64,000 bases of DNA from Atrina japonica. Lineage: Eukaryota > Mollusca > Bivalvia > Pterioida > Pinnidae. Below the pieces are notes generated by a model that saw nothing but the letters and a program-made list of their open reading frames with translations, made no database searches and had not been told where the DNA came from. This document shows positions 22,853 through 47,379 of the stretch, one piece after another. Every line of letters begins with the position of its first letter. Position 1 is the stretch's first letter. A program made the translations under genes and the position numbers. Where the stretch lies: NCBI GenBank assembly GCA_030159075.1, contig BROG01000109.1:881001-945000 (forward strand), written 5' to 3'.

Positions 22853-22985
22853 TGGCAGGGGATACTTACCCCTTCATGACACCTGATCCCACCCAGAACT
22901 CCACATTTGTCCTATATTCATCAGATTTGTATATTGTATCGCGGACATCCTGAAGATTTATACTTTGGTATATGTGATTCTTATA
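22853..22985 (+). mobile_element. PLE subfamily D 3' terminus
   Basis: GGCAGGGGATACTTACCCCT through TTTATACTTTGGTATATGTG; diverged tail only. Confidence 0.6.
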
Positions 22986-23017
22986 TCAAATATAAATACA
23001 CGTATAAAATGTCATCT

Positions 23018-23171
<154 letters not shown>

Positions 23172-23179
23172 CAAATACA

Positions 23180-23292
23180 GAAATAACAAGGGACCTACAA
23201 TTTCACCATGCCCCGGCTTGGGTTCGAACCCTCGACCTACGGCACCCGTCGCCTGACTCTCATGCACGACGTCCTAACCACCATCTACGCAT
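23180..23292 (-). mobile_element. tRNA-like SINE-type sequence between TA arrays
   Basis: On the - strand it reads GTAGATGGTGGTTAGGACG (A-box like), then GGGTTCGAACCC (perfect B box) ~40 bp later, and a non-tRNA extension of ~50 bp. It is flanked on both sides by long TA repeats. The A/B-box pair plus the extra 3' sequence argues for a SINE or tRNA pseudogene rather than a working tRNA. Confidence 0.55.
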
Positions 23293-23293
23293 T

Positions 23294-23885
<592 letters not shown>

Positions 23886-24329
23886 AAATGTATAGTGAAG
23901 ACGATATATATTCCATATACTGCTTCCATCGGAGGTATATATGCTTAGATGACGTCACAATATAACTGTTATACTACCATATACAAGCACACTAGATAAA
24001 CATGCATTTATACATATACTTGTACACATAATTATATCAATACATCTTTATATTAATTATGTACATACACATATCCACAAATACCATTCCTTATATCAAT
24101 GTAATACATTGGTATTGAAATTATCAAATCTAAATGATAAATCAGTAACTTATTTTTACGCGCACTGATATTCATGCTCAGCGCAGTAATTTGGTCATAG
24201 GTAAAGGCAAGGGTCAGCATAGATCTGTGTGTCTTGGTCGTTTCTGTCGTGAGTCATAAAAATGCTTATTTAAAGTAAGCAGGAATTAGAATTTTTACAG
24301 TGATCTCGATGCGTAATGATTAAACGCAA
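23886..24329. other. no gene recognised
   Basis: AT-rich; nothing recurrent noticed. Confidence 0.4.
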
Positions 24330-24790
24330 TCACCCGCATATGGAGTTTATATTTCACAAATGATCCGATATGCCAGGGCGTGTTCAACATACAAACATTT
24401 CATATGCAGAGGTAAACTACTCGCTGACAAATTATTGACACAGGGATATCTAAACTGCGTTTGATGTCAACGTTACGGTTTACGGTCGGTATAATAGTCT
24501 TGTTTGCGACTATTCTGTTTTACTCTGTGAAATGTTGAGTTACCTGTTCGATGGCGGTTGTTGGGACGTCTGTATCAATTATGACGAGGATTCTTCCTCA
24601 CGTATTTAATTTTGACTTGACTGTGGACTCACAGCGGGTGTAACCGGTCGACAGGGGATGCTTACTCCTCCATGGCACCTGATCCCACCTCTTGATTTCC
24701 AGAGGTCCGTGTGTGTCCATTTTTACTAAATTTGTACCTATATCCTGGACATCCTAGTGATTTATACCTTGGTATCTGAGACTTTTTTTA
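24330..24790 (+). mobile_element. PLE subfamily D 3' part (RT C-terminus plus complete tail)
   Basis: Begins at the codons for the SPAYGVYISQ segment (CACCCGCATATGGAGTTTAT), passes the FYGR-type C-terminus with frameshifts, and ends with the whole 3' tail to GGTATCTGAGA. A useful reference for the 3' end. Confidence 0.8.
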
Positions 24791-27501
24791 TTATGAATGA
24801 TTATAAGATTGGCTCCATTCTTCTTTGTTTACGATGTCGCCCAGCTTCATATACGCTGTAAAATGAAATGGTGCCGAAAATAACTAGCGTGCCTTGAGAC
24901 TTAAACAAATTATTGTTGAAACAGTTTAATCACTTGAAAAAATATTTCTGTTTAGATATAACGCTTTTGGTTTTTTTATCCTTCAGTTTATTCAATATTT
25001 CCGGAAACTCCTTGATCACGGAATTGGTTCTAAATTTTCTCTTTGTATTTACACTTCCACCAATTACGAAATGTGGACACTGGCTCAAGTGACCAAGTAA
25101 TATATACACGGCTATTTGATTTTATTAATAATCAATCATTAACCATGATGACCTCCAATTATCGCCACGCAAAATCTATTTTTAGTATTTGTGAACGTGG
25201 CGTCTAATTATTTCCTTTATACACAAATGATTTCTTTGAGTTTAATACATCAGTAAACCGTGTGACAGGGATTCAAGTATTGAGAGTTTTGAAAAAAAAC
25301 ATCGTTGCAAAACATCTTGCTGGATAATAGCTGCCTACTTGTAAAATGTAAACGTCGCACATGAGTGAGTATGTTTATTGAATTCCTGAAGTAAACCTGT
25401 AATAAACAGAACCATTCGAGATCATATACGTTGAGGTGAGAGAACAATAAATGCTAATCATTGATTTACAAGTGTAGGCCTAACAGTTGGAATTACAAGG
25501 GGGAAAGATGTCTAGGTAAGATTAATTAAATTTTTTTTATTTGTGCTTTCTTCCTGTTAGCCTGTGTATGACAAACTGGAAAATATAATTTGTTGGCAGA
25601 GCTTCTCTCTTGATCAAAAGAGGGGGATATACAATGTAATATAAGAAATTTAAACTTGAGGCTAGTATAGCTAAAAATCAGTGGGGTAATTTCGTTTACA
25701 TTTAAAAACTGGATATAGTTGATTTATCAGAACTTAAAATGCGTAAGCGAGGACCATACATCATCGAATCGTAGTGTAGTGATTATAGCATACACGCTGG
25801 CTGTGATTAATATAATGATGTTTGTTTATTTCTCCTGATTCAGTCATATATAAAGGGGGACAGCGGAGGAACGTGCCCCCCACTTTTGAAACTAGGGGCA
25901 CAAGTATGTTTGTACCCCCCTCTTTTTGACGCAATTTCTTTTATCACACAGCCACATTTTTTTAAATAGTTGATATTTTCAAAGCAGTAGTTACAATTCT
26001 TGAATAATTGATGTTCGTGAATCCGTACTTATTATTAGCAACATTTCTGCGCCTCGCTACGCTCGACCAAATCAATTACATTATATATACTCTTCCTTCC
26101 CTGTTGGCCCCATCTTTTCGGTAAAGAAATTTTCGTTTCGTTTTCCTCAGCTTGTATGAATATAAAAATTTATTTGTAAACTTGGCAAATTTTGCATTGT
26201 ATCAAAATGTAAGTTATATCTTACCAATTATTTACACATCAGGCTACATGTATGTAGGCGAAGTTACCGGGATCGCCAGGGGGGTTCCCCTCCGCACACT
26301 TTTTCACATACCAATTTTTTATATACATAATCAACACGTCTGGAATCCAAAAAAGGCTTCACAGAACTTTTAAAAATCAAAAATTTTCTTGACTCCCTCA
26401 TAATACTCATGCATTTGTGTTTGCTGATACTCAATGTATTTTTGATAAATGATACGCATGCCAATTTAATGCAATATTTGGCCGTGATAAAAACGAGTCG
26501 CAATGTGATAATTAACTCTGTGGGCTTTAATGATTGAACATTTCTAGGAAGCATACCCTGGACCACGGGGAAATGGCGATTTTGTGTCTGGAAGCTAGAG
26601 GATACCTCACCGAGCATTCGAATTAATCTATCAACGACATTTTTAACGATAAAGAGGTCACAATTCAATGTCCGGAGGATACCAAGCCAAAATTCTGTCC
26701 CGATTTTAGTATATTTTTTTTTTACTGATCCAACCATCTTTTGGGAAGGATAATCAAAGTGGTTTATTAGCGGATTGCTATGCATATTTTCGCGTCTGGA
26801 TGCAGAAAAAAAGGGATTCCACATCTGAAAGATATGTCACCATGACAAATTCTGACATTTTGTTTTAATTAATTTCGGACTTTAAAATCATTTTATTTCT
26901 ATTTTCATGTGCATTATTTAATTCAAATTGACAGCTTGTTTACACTTATCTTATTTACCTGTGCTAAGATTTAGTGACACTGTGAACAATAGGTTTAATT
27001 ACGCAATAGACTCACTTCCCGGGTAAAATGACTCCAAGTATAATTGTTTGTTCTGCAAGACCCTTAGATAATTGTTTCAGATTATGTCTTTATGTACATC
27101 GACTTCAGATTTATATTGTTTTTACTTTGTAATTAATCTTACACCTGTCAACACATGTCAACCTTTTTCTTATCCTGAAATAATCGTCTAAATTCTCTTA
27201 AATACTGATGTAAAATTCAATTCCCCAGTTCGTAAATCAGACACACTACTGATAACACCGACTCGTTACTTTGCTTTGGAGACCACGTATACTACTGGTC
27301 ATATATCCAATTTGCCTTCTTTTTTCATCCAGGACTTATTATTTTTAGTTAAAATTTTGGACTTATTATTTCTTACTCATCATTTCGGACTATTCGCATT
27401 AATTGCTATTTGTTGTGATTAACTAATCCATCGTTGCGGCTTCACAACAACTTATAAAGTGTTCTTCCTGGAGTTGTATTTTGGGGGACCACAGGGAATA
27501 C

Positions 27502-27504
<3 letters not shown>
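24791..27504. other. no gene recognised
   Basis: The longest frame here (26264-26824, -) has no recognisable domain and low-complexity local composition; I do not call it a gene. No copies of the listed repeat families were seen. Confidence 0.45.

Positions 27505-27588
<84 letters not shown>
27505..27588 (+). repeat. (CT)n microsatellite
   Basis: About 42 uninterrupted TC dinucleotides. Confidence 0.97.
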
Positions 27589-27590
<2 letters not shown>

Positions 27591-27889
27591 TACGGTCCAC
27601 AGCGCCACGTTACTTTACGGCCCCACAGCGCCACATCGACTCTTACTCTTCTTCTCGCCAACATTCCCTCACCCCGGTCGTTGCAACGCAACAGCAGATA
27701 CGGCTCCAGCGACACCGTCACATACGATCACGTCAAATCCCGACGACACAAAACCCGTTGTGATAATTGGTGGAGAAATCCTAAGGGTAAATCAACGCCC
27801 GGAGTCACTGCATATATTTTCCAGTGGCTAGGATCCAGGACCTCTAGCTAAACGAACTAAGCGAGTTTCCCCAGCGCAACAGCCCAACG

Positions 27890-28114
27890 ATGGACTACTA
27901 TCCGAGGATAAACCGAGAACAACATCATTTAAGCACAACATGCTTCATGTGTGATATGACTGGACATCTTGTGAAATCATGTACATCAGACGAAAAACAC
28001 AAATCCAAAGCAAACCATGTACGTGACGTGACAGAAACAGATTACAAAAATATTTTGACAGAAAATAATTTTAAAGAGAACTTCCTTTTAACAATATCAG
28101 AAACGGAGCTCTGA
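27890..28114 (+). CDS. CCHC zinc-knuckle reading frame (gag/ORF1-like, probably mobile-element derived)
   Basis: 74 codons holding CFMCDMTGHLVKSC at about residues 18-31, a C-x2-C-x4-H-x4-C zinc knuckle typical of nucleic-acid-binding retroelement proteins and some host proteins. The stop codon overlaps the next ATG (TGATG at 28112-28116), so this frame and the coiled-coil frame may be one broken protein or a stop-start coupled pair. No reverse transcriptase follows. Function beyond nucleic-acid binding cannot be stated. Confidence 0.45.
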   Translation: MDYYPRINREQHHLSTTCFMCDMTGHLVKSCTSDEKHKSKANHVRDVTETDYKNILTENNFKENFLLTISETEL

Positions 28115-28593
28115 TGAAATTTATGGACACCTCAAGATCTATAAAAATGGAACTATCTAAAACAAAACAAAATTTAAATTCGTGTCAGGACCAAATCAAA
28201 GAACTTGTGACGCAACTTGAACTCAAAGACAGTGAATTGGATTATACGAAAAGAGAACTTAAGATTCAACAAGAAACATCGGACAAAGAAATCAACAATC
28301 TCCATCTCCAACTAGAAACTGTTAATTCAAAACCAGACTTATCTATGCAAGCAAAACTACAGGACCTGGAGGCGAACCTTAAAACGACCACTTTTATTCA
28401 GAAATTGGCTACAGACCGCGTGAAGGAACTAGTACTGCGTGATCATGATAATTCATTGACAATCGACGACCTCACAAATAAAATTACAACCTCAGAACAA
28501 CAAAATCAAAAACTACTGAACATTATTTCAACGTCAGAACAACAAAATCAAAAAACTACAGAACATCATTTCAACGTCAGAACAACAAAATAA
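28114..28593 (+). CDS. coiled-coil reading frame with tandem 14-residue repeat
   Basis: 159 codons, rich in Lys/Glu/Gln/Leu with heptad spacing over about residues 8-130, predicting a long coiled coil. The C-terminus enters a 42-bp tandem repeat encoding SEQQNQKLLNIIST, two heptads per unit. The second unit gains a base, which shifts the frame and ends the protein early. It follows the CCHC frame in the same direction with a 1-base overlap. It could be a retroelement ORF1 or a decayed host gene. Confidence 0.4.
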   Translation: MKFMDTSRSIKMELSKTKQNLNSCQDQIKELVTQLELKDSELDYTKRELKIQQETSDKEINNLHLQLETVNSKPDLSMQAKLQDLEANLKTTTFIQKLATDRVKELVLRDHDNSLTIDDLTNKITTSEQQNQKLLNIISTSEQQNQKTTEHHFNVRTTK

Positions 28594-28704
28594 AAAACTA
28601 CTGAACATTATTTCAACGTCAGAACAACAAAATAAAAAAACTACAGAACCATTATTTCAACGTCAGAACAGCAAAATAAAAAACTACAGAACATTATTTC
28701 AACG
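28492..28704 (+). repeat. 42-bp tandem repeat, five units
   Basis: CAGAACAACAAAATCAAAAA...ATTTCAACGT repeated five times from 28492. Units 2 and 4 carry one-base insertions in the A run, so the repeat no longer stays in frame. Confidence 0.9.
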
Positions 28705-28730
28705 CTTAATCAATCAAGAAAAATAGTTTG

Positions 28731-29007
28731 CGCTAGGTGTTTGTGTGTGTGTGTTTGTGTGATTTGTAAGTGCAACAGGAAAGGAGAGGATTAAGTTGTA
28801 GTAGAAGGTCCTTAAACATTTAATAATGTGTTATTAATAGATGACATTATATTATTTTCGTTTTACTTTTCAGATGAATAATTTTAAGAATTGAGTGTTC
28901 TTCATTAAATTCAATTTCCACTGTTCATACCCGTATGAAGTTTTCCATTCGGCAGATTTATGAATGAAGAAAATAGTTCATAGTTCTTTTATTTGGAATT
29001 CATTAAA
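28731..29007. other. upstream of SLC16 gene 1
   Basis: Contains a GTGTGTGTGTGTTTGTGT tract at 28740-28760 and AT-rich sequence. The promoter and leader should be here, but no core element can be named. Confidence 0.4.
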
Positions 29008-41067
<12,060 letters not shown>

Positions 41068-42289
41068 AAAGACGTTTCACAATTTTTGAAGAGGACAAAA
41101 TCTCACAAGAAGATGCGTGAAGGGCACTACAATTTCCAAAAATTGCATATTTGACAAAAAACTTACAAAAGCTAACCACTTTGTCCCAGAGGTAGCTTGG
41201 ATAGGCCTTCTCATGAGTAGCCCCATGACATATATTAAACATACACTCTCAAAAACACTGATCCCAGTACTATCGAAAATATTCACGGAAAGGAAATCAA
41301 GGTAGCCTAGTATAATGGCAACGGAAAACATTCTGCAAAAACGTTCACTTTATAACCAGGATCTACGAAATGAAGACAACCCCCCCCCCTCCCAAAGTCA
41401 CATGTTTACTACACGAAGTGAATTTTTCGACGTAGTCATGACGTTTGCCATGACTTTCCGTTCGGCTCACTTCGCAATTGGAAAATCGTCCACAGTTCTT
41501 TCATTATATCACCTGTGACATAAGTGTCATTCCCTCCCAAATACGAAAGTTTTTTTAATAACTAAATACAGCACTCAATCCTCGATTTTTAAAACCAAGC
41601 ATCCGATATCTCCAGAAATAATTTTTGTAGGCAGTTACCCATAATAAATTCACAACAGTTTTGGTGCCATTTTTAGAAATGTACATTTAGACAAGTTAAG
41701 AGGGGAGTGCCGGGTGACAATTCTTTTATCATTATTCATTCACCAATCATATTTCGTGTTTAAAACATTCTGTTGATTTTTTTAAACATGATTTATATAT
41801 AATTTATTTCCTTTCTTTATCTTTGTGGTTCGTTTAAATAGCCTGCTTAGACTGCTTTTGCAATCGTTTGTACGTTACTTACCTGCTGAAAATTGGAACC
41901 GTCCACAACGGACGGGTAAACGCAGCCAATTCCCTCCACAGTGGACTACAATATTTTAATATGCGAATGACCACTCCTATTCTATTTGGATAATTTTCGC
42001 TCAATTATTCGAATAAAAAATGATGAAACATAGCATTTTGCTTATCAGACATCTTATTCCAGCCATTGAAACCTTTATCATACACTATAATTTCGTTGCA
42101 TTCGAAACATCGAAGATTTTCCATTTTCCGACGTGAGCCGTGCAGACAGTAGTATAAATAGTAATTGAAAAATTATTTCACGATCACTGCGGTCTTGTAT
42201 CTATGGACAACAAAATGATATAGATTCCCGGAAATGACGTCAAGAGGCATACCAGTGACTTTAATAACGTTGCTGTTTTTATTCAGTGT
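41068..42289. other. 3' flank of SLC16 gene 1
   Basis: An AATAAA at 41643-41648 is a possible poly-A signal about 580 bp past the stop. No other gene or repeat recognised. Confidence 0.4.
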
Positions 42290-42426
42290 CAGGGGCCTGT
42301 TTTACGAAAGGTCGTAAGTCCTGTCTTGGTCCTCATAGAACTGACCAATCAGCAATGCGTTGCCATGGTAGTTAGGGCTAAAAGTTAGGATTTAGGACTT
42401 ACGACCTTTCGTAAAACGGGCCCCTG
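42290..42426. mobile_element. 137-bp MITE with 33-bp inverted ends
   Basis: Left end CAGGGGCCTGTTTTACGAAA and right end (reverse complement) CAGGGGCCCGTTTTACGAAA, pairing over 33 bp with one mismatch (continuing GGTCGTAAGTCCT). CAGGGG ends suggest a hAT-type element, but no 8-bp target duplication is evident. Confidence 0.85.
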
Positions 42427-42880
42427 GGTTGCACCTTGGTCACGTGGGTTTTCTCCGGGTACTTAATTTTTTTATCCACAGTAACGCCAACGTCGGAGCC
42501 GACAAGAGACAAATGTATGTTGGAGAACTTGTTTCTCAATTGTTTTTAAATAAAGGATATATTTTTTCTGTTAAGAACTGAATCACCTTATCACCTAGTA
42601 TATCCATTTTAACATTAGGAAGCCTTATGTAGCTCCTAGGAATAGGGGTTATACACATGTTATTATATCCTTTCATATATCAAAGATATAAAGCAAAATG
42701 GATGTGTCGACAAATTTTCGAAATATACTGAAGGGTACAGAAACGCAGGGTAAACTTTTGAGGTGATTTAATGTTATTTTAGAATATTTTTTCCAAATAT
42801 TATGATAAAGGTAAATGAAAACTTCAACAAGTTACCAGAATCTCACAAGATTTTGACCGATGCTAAATGAGTAATTGAAG
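42427..42880. other. no gene recognised
   Basis: Nothing recurrent noted. Confidence 0.4.
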
Positions 42881-43212
42881 CACGTTAGGCGGTACTCTTC
42901 AATATTTCAAAATGAAGTGGAATGGCAAAATCTGGACTGTATGGAGGTCATTTGAGTGAATTAGTGTTATAGCTTGCAAGAAAGTCTTTCCACGTTCTCG
43001 CAACATTTCGTTGGGTGATGTGATTTCATGCTGGATAAGTAGGTGTTGCAATTGCACAAATGTCGCAGGATTCCATCCCTATATTTTACGTCGGTTAAAT
43101 TCCCAGGTACCAAATTCAACGCCAACTTTACACATTGAGATATCCCTCCCCAGACCATAACTGAGCCACCCAAACCTATTCCTCTCAAATTTTGAATAGT
43201 GTTTTGCGCCAC
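42881..43212 (-). pseudogene. Tc1/mariner transposase remnant, catalytic half
   Basis: On the - strand from 43212 the frame reads GLGGSVMVWGGISQ, the segment with the S-V-M-V-W-G-G-I motif before the second catalytic aspartate in Tc1-type transposases, then ..YRDGILR... Further down, in other frames, a Q-H and later a PPYSPDFA motif (the third catalytic acidic region) can be seen near 42.93 kb. Multiple frameshifts; dead. Confidence 0.65.
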
Positions 43213-43355
43213 ACTTAATAATTTTTCAGTTGTATAGTGGCGACCATTTTTTTAAGGAGGAGGAACCCCATTACCATATACCCATGAAGAGACCACAGAC
43301 TTTCCATAAGTAAAATGACAAGCTATCTCACAAAATCAGTTTAGGTTCCAGCGGG
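43213..43355 (-). mobile_element. SINE family A 3' half inserted in a Tc1 remnant
   Basis: Reverse SINE sequence (TTTTTCAGTTGTATAGTGGC, ACAAAATCAGTTTAGGTTCC, AGCGGG) sits exactly between the catalytic and N-terminal halves of the Tc1 remnant. The tRNA-like head is missing. Confidence 0.75.
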
Positions 43356-43620
43356 CTTCTGCCATGCAAGCCAAATGACGCACACGACATGAACGAATGG
43401 GAGGAACAAACTCGTGCAATCGATTTCTTGCAGTTTTGGGGTGAATGTTTCGATTTTGATTGCATACTTTATTAGTATCAGTCTAAGTGTCAGTAACGTG
43501 GCGATTACGTAGAACGGCAAGACGAAGAGTCCTGTCTTGACATGTCGTCGTAACGCTCTGAAGTCCCTGTCGTGGTCGGTCGGCAACCGCTCCCAGTTCG
43601 TCGACACATTTTGTCACACT
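43356..43620 (-). pseudogene. Tc1/mariner transposase remnant, N-terminal half
   Basis: A - strand reading with a frame change gives TTTCQDRTLRLAVLRNRHVT and then HPKTARNRLHEF, the second helix-turn-helix region of Tc1-type transposases. It is separated from the catalytic half by a SINE. Confidence 0.6.
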
Positions 43621-43659
43621 ACTAGAGACTCGGAAGGTATACACATACCTTCCGGTTGT

Positions 43660-43860
43660 TTACAGTAAATTTTTATTAACGAATGTTCAGAGGGGTCAGT
43701 ATATCGCATTGCTAATGCAAAGTCAAAAGCAACAGCAGGTTACTATGCAGTTCGGTGTGAATATTTCTACCATAGTAAATATTGTCCGTCGTTAGAGAGA
43801 AACTGTCCAGAGTTTCAAGAGTATGACAAGAGGTGTGTGTCGACGAAACTGTCATTTATT
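43660..43860 (+). pseudogene. Tc1-like transposase first HTH, opposite strand
   Basis: The + strand reads QVTMQFGVNISTIVNIVRR, resembling the first DNA-binding helix-turn-helix of Tc1-type transposases, and then shares a GTGTCGACGAA block with the start of the - strand piece. Orientation is opposite to the rest. Confidence 0.4.
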
Positions 43861-44285
43861 TGACAAATTACATGATTTTAGTCTACATAGTTTAATAATT
43901 AGAGCATATAATGTTATCCTGTGTTTCTTTTCCATTCAGTATATACATATATATATTTGTTGTCAAATGCTATTTAAAGGTTATTGCCATATGTAGATTG
44001 TCATGGGTTGATTGCCACAAGGAGTAGTTTTAAAAGTTTAATAGCTAGCCGTTGATCAACTGTGCCGAGCTGTCAACTGAACAAAAAAAAAAAACAAAAA
44101 ACAGAATTTTAATAAATCCATGTTGAGTTTAAGGCACATATTCAAATTCATTATCATGTTTTCGGCAAGCTCCTCGAAATATTGCGTATTATTACTTTCC
44201 GATTGTCATCGAAATATGCCGAAATAATGGTTGGCGCCATCTATAACTAAACATTGATGTCATCGGTCTGTTTTAGCATCTTAGT
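43861..44285. other. no gene recognised
   Basis: Nothing recognised. Confidence 0.4.
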
Positions 44286-44289
44286 TTAT

Positions 44290-44930
44290 GGACGATAAAT
44301 TGAAACCAGGTGTCGACTGGATTTATTTACTGGTGGACCGTTTGAGTCTCCGGGGGAATACATTTACCTTGTACCTGGTATTTCAATACCAGCTGATTAT
44401 CTTATACTAAAGTAATATTTCGCACTGATGTTATCCAATTCACATAAGATAGCGGGGTGGAGTAACCTTCTGATTATCATACGGATGATTCTAATCACTT
44501 TTCAGTTATGACAAGCTACACTGGAAAAACGTTTTATTCCTCACTGGATGCACTATGACGTATGGTGACAAGTAGGAACAATTACTCTAGTCAGTGTAAT
44601 TTTAATGTAATGATTTATTACTTAAACTTTAAACCCATCCAGGTCAAGCAAGGGTTCACAAGATTCCACCCGCCAGGTTATATGGATTTTACTATAAACA
44701 CCATTTAAATTTTAAATTCTTCAAAAGCTAAAATAGTCATCGTTTAACAGTGGTTATTATTAGACGGATTTGGCTATACATTTAGATTTATTAATTGGCC
44801 TTGTGGGACATCATTTTCTCTTTAGATAAGGCTATGCATATTTTATAAACTGCAGTTCAACTGATGAAGTCTTATTAACAGAACACATTCCATTCTAATC
44901 TAATAAAACAAACGACTGCGCATTTCTATG
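44290..44930 (+). repeat. family F copy interrupted by family L
   Basis: F blocks at about 44330-44440 (GGTGGACCGTTTGAGTCTCC, ATACCAGCTGATTATC) and 44700-44890 (GTTATTATTAGACGGATTTG, ACTGATGAAGTCTTATTAAC) flank about 240 bp of repeat L in reverse orientation (44450-44685). Confidence 0.6.
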
Positions 44931-44995
44931 AACTTTCGTATCTGAGTTCGCCATTAATATTACGCAACGCCGTCTCACTTCTAGTCGGGACCCAA

Positions 44996-45256
44996 ATGAA
45001 AGCATCCCACTCAAGAATCTTTCATTCATATGGAGACGTCACCAATGCCGGTGAAGGGCTTCAAAGTTTGGCCTATGCCTGGCACTTACGGCCATTGAGC
45101 AGTGAGGGCTCTTTAACGTGCCAACACCTACTGCGACACGGAACCTCAGTTTTTACTTTCTCATTCGAAGGATAGGAATCCGACCTGCCGCCGACTTGAC
45201 TCGAACTTACGACTTCAAGAGTCAAGCGCGCTACTGACTGAGTCAGGACGGGTCAG
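44996..45256 (-). mobile_element. SINE family B
   Basis: Reverse copy: GGAGACGTCACCAATGCCGG, TACGGCCATTGAGCAGTGAG and the head complement GCGCTACTGACTGAGTCAGG. Confidence 0.9.
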
Positions 45257-45289
45257 AATCATGATGTAAAGTTCATTATCAGTTACAGA

Positions 45290-46080
45290 TGACACTCTAA
45301 AATATAAATTAACAATACCTGGGTATAGTTTTACAAATGAGCCCAAAATAAAAGCTCCAAGACGATCATTTTTGCCAATAAAACTTCATCAGTTGAGCTC
45401 GAATTTGATATGCATGTACATTTCCGACAGAAAAAGTGGTATCATACAAGGCCAAATTATAAATCTAAATGTATTTCCAAATCTGTCTTAGAGTACCCAC
45501 TGTAAAATGAAAATCTTGACTTTGAAAAGCTAGCTAAGAATTTAAATGGTGCTATCTGAGCGAAATACTTCTCCAGTATAAAATAATCCGTTGGTAGCGA
45601 AATACCAGGATCAGGGTTTATGTATACCTCCAGTGACTCAAACAGGCCACCAGCAGTGGCAACGACTCAGTCGTTATCTAACTGAGCGATTGTGGGACTA
45701 TTATTAAGATGTAGGTTTCACAACAGTGTTTCAATTGATATGAATATTTTATAATAAATGCAAATAAATTGATTTTGAAGAAAGTCTGATATATCGATAA
45801 CATAAACATATTACCAAAGTTATAATGCTCAAGACGATCGTTTCTGTCAATTAGACTTCATCAGCTGAGCTCCAAATTAAAGTAGATTTTCTAAAGAGAA
45901 AGTGGTATCATACAAGGCCAAATGATAAATCTAAATGAATAACAAAATCCGTCTAAGAGCAACCACTGTAAAATCTTAACTTTTGAAGAACTTAGAATTT
46001 ACTATATTAATATATTCCATCGGTTCATGATGACTATCTTAGCTTTGAATAATTTAGAATTAAAAAAGCAAACAAGTATA
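45290..46080 (-). repeat. two reverse family F copies
   Basis: About 45330-45690 (a longer copy reaching CAGGCCACCAGCAGTGGCAA) and about 45780-46080 (ATAATGCTCAAGACGATCGT, TGGTATCATACAAGGCCAAA). No frame. Confidence 0.7.
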
Positions 46081-46678
46081 CAGTATACGGTATATTTTAA
46101 TGTAATGTTAAAACTGCTGACCTAAGCTATTCTTAGATAAATAATTCATGATTGGCGAAGGAGATACTGAGATACACCTTAACGCTATTTTCAGATAATA
46201 ACATAACTATTTCAAAGTATTTTATACGAGTTTACAACCTCGATTTAAAACTTAGATAGTGAACATGTATTTATCAAGTCTAAATCTGCGGGGTATGATA
46301 AAACTGACATAGCGTTTTTACTTATGGATTTTAATCTAGCCTGTCCACCGATAGTTTTTCATTGATAACCCCAATATTGTTAGGATAATTATAAGGCACC
46401 ATCCCTTTTGTGAATTTTTAAAATTAAAAACAGTTTGATCGGGTTCTGTATTTCTTATCATTTTTATCTATTAATGTTCACCTATTTACCAGTTACTGGG
46501 TTAATATTGATATATGTTACCACGTGGCATAGGATCGTTTTCGGATAGTTTGATTCTGATTAATTTATATGCGTAAGTAAAATTCAACTATTTTTGTTTT
46601 GAGAAGTGAACTAAGGTTGATTATTCTTTTATTATCGTAGATAACAAAGCATTATTTGTCAGGAGCTTTCTAGACAAT
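46081..46678. other. no gene recognised
   Basis: AT-rich. Confidence 0.4.
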
Positions 46679-46679
46679 A

Positions 46680-46725
46680 TACAAATCTACAGAACATTGG
46701 ACAAACACGGACCTCTGATATTCAC
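46680..46725 (-). mobile_element. PLE subfamily D scrap
   Basis: ATTGGACAAACACGGACCTC only. Confidence 0.5.
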
Positions 46726-46918
46726 CGTCTCTGGAATAAGCAACTGTACAGTGTTTCTTAAGTTTCTCTTTAACCTCTGTCAGTATTTTGTGAAGGAGTA
46801 AAGATAAAGTTTTGGTGGAAGATTTGCTGGATCCTAATATATGTACCTATATTGCATGTGGTTTTATAATGTTTAGTATCCAGTATGAATATGGAAGCTC
46901 AAAATCCGTATCAGATGT

Positions 46919-47205
46919 GAGCCGTCCTGGCTCAGTCGGTAGCGCGCTCGACTCTTGATCGTGAGATCGCGAGTTCGAGTCCAGCTGGCGGCAAGTCGGT
47001 TTCCTGTCCTTCGGACTGAGACAGTAAAAACCGAGGTCCCGTGTCACAGTAGGTGTTGGCACGTTAAAGAACCCTCACTGCTCAATGGCCGTAAGAGCCG
47101 AGCATAGGCCAACATTTGAAGCCCTTCACTGGAATTTGGTGACGTCTCCATATGAGTGAAATATTCTTGAGAGGAACTTAAAAAACAATAAACAAACAAA
47201 CAACC
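46919..47205 (+). mobile_element. SINE family B, full length
   Basis: Head GAGCCGTCCTGGCTCAGTCG, B box AGTTCGAGTCC, and tail ending in AACAATAAACAAACAAACAA. Confidence 0.92.
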
Positions 47206-47379
47206 GTATCAGTTTTAGATTCATCAAAAGAGTGTAATATTTATGCATACCTATTTTTGAAGGATTCATGTGTGTATTTAGGATTACTGGAAGTAGTACT
47301 AAATCCTAGATCTTCCTATAGATAATAATTATATTGTACAAACAAAAGCAAATCACAGGTACCAAAATATTTAATCGAA

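Noticed and set aside
26264..26824. 186-codon open frame on the - strand
   Set aside because: No recognisable domain, no splice or repeat support, and a basic low-complexity composition; length alone is not convincing in AT-rich DNA of this size.
27459..27851. Ser/Leu-repeat frames over the CT array
   Set aside because: Microsatellite translation; no conserved domain on either side in the same frame.
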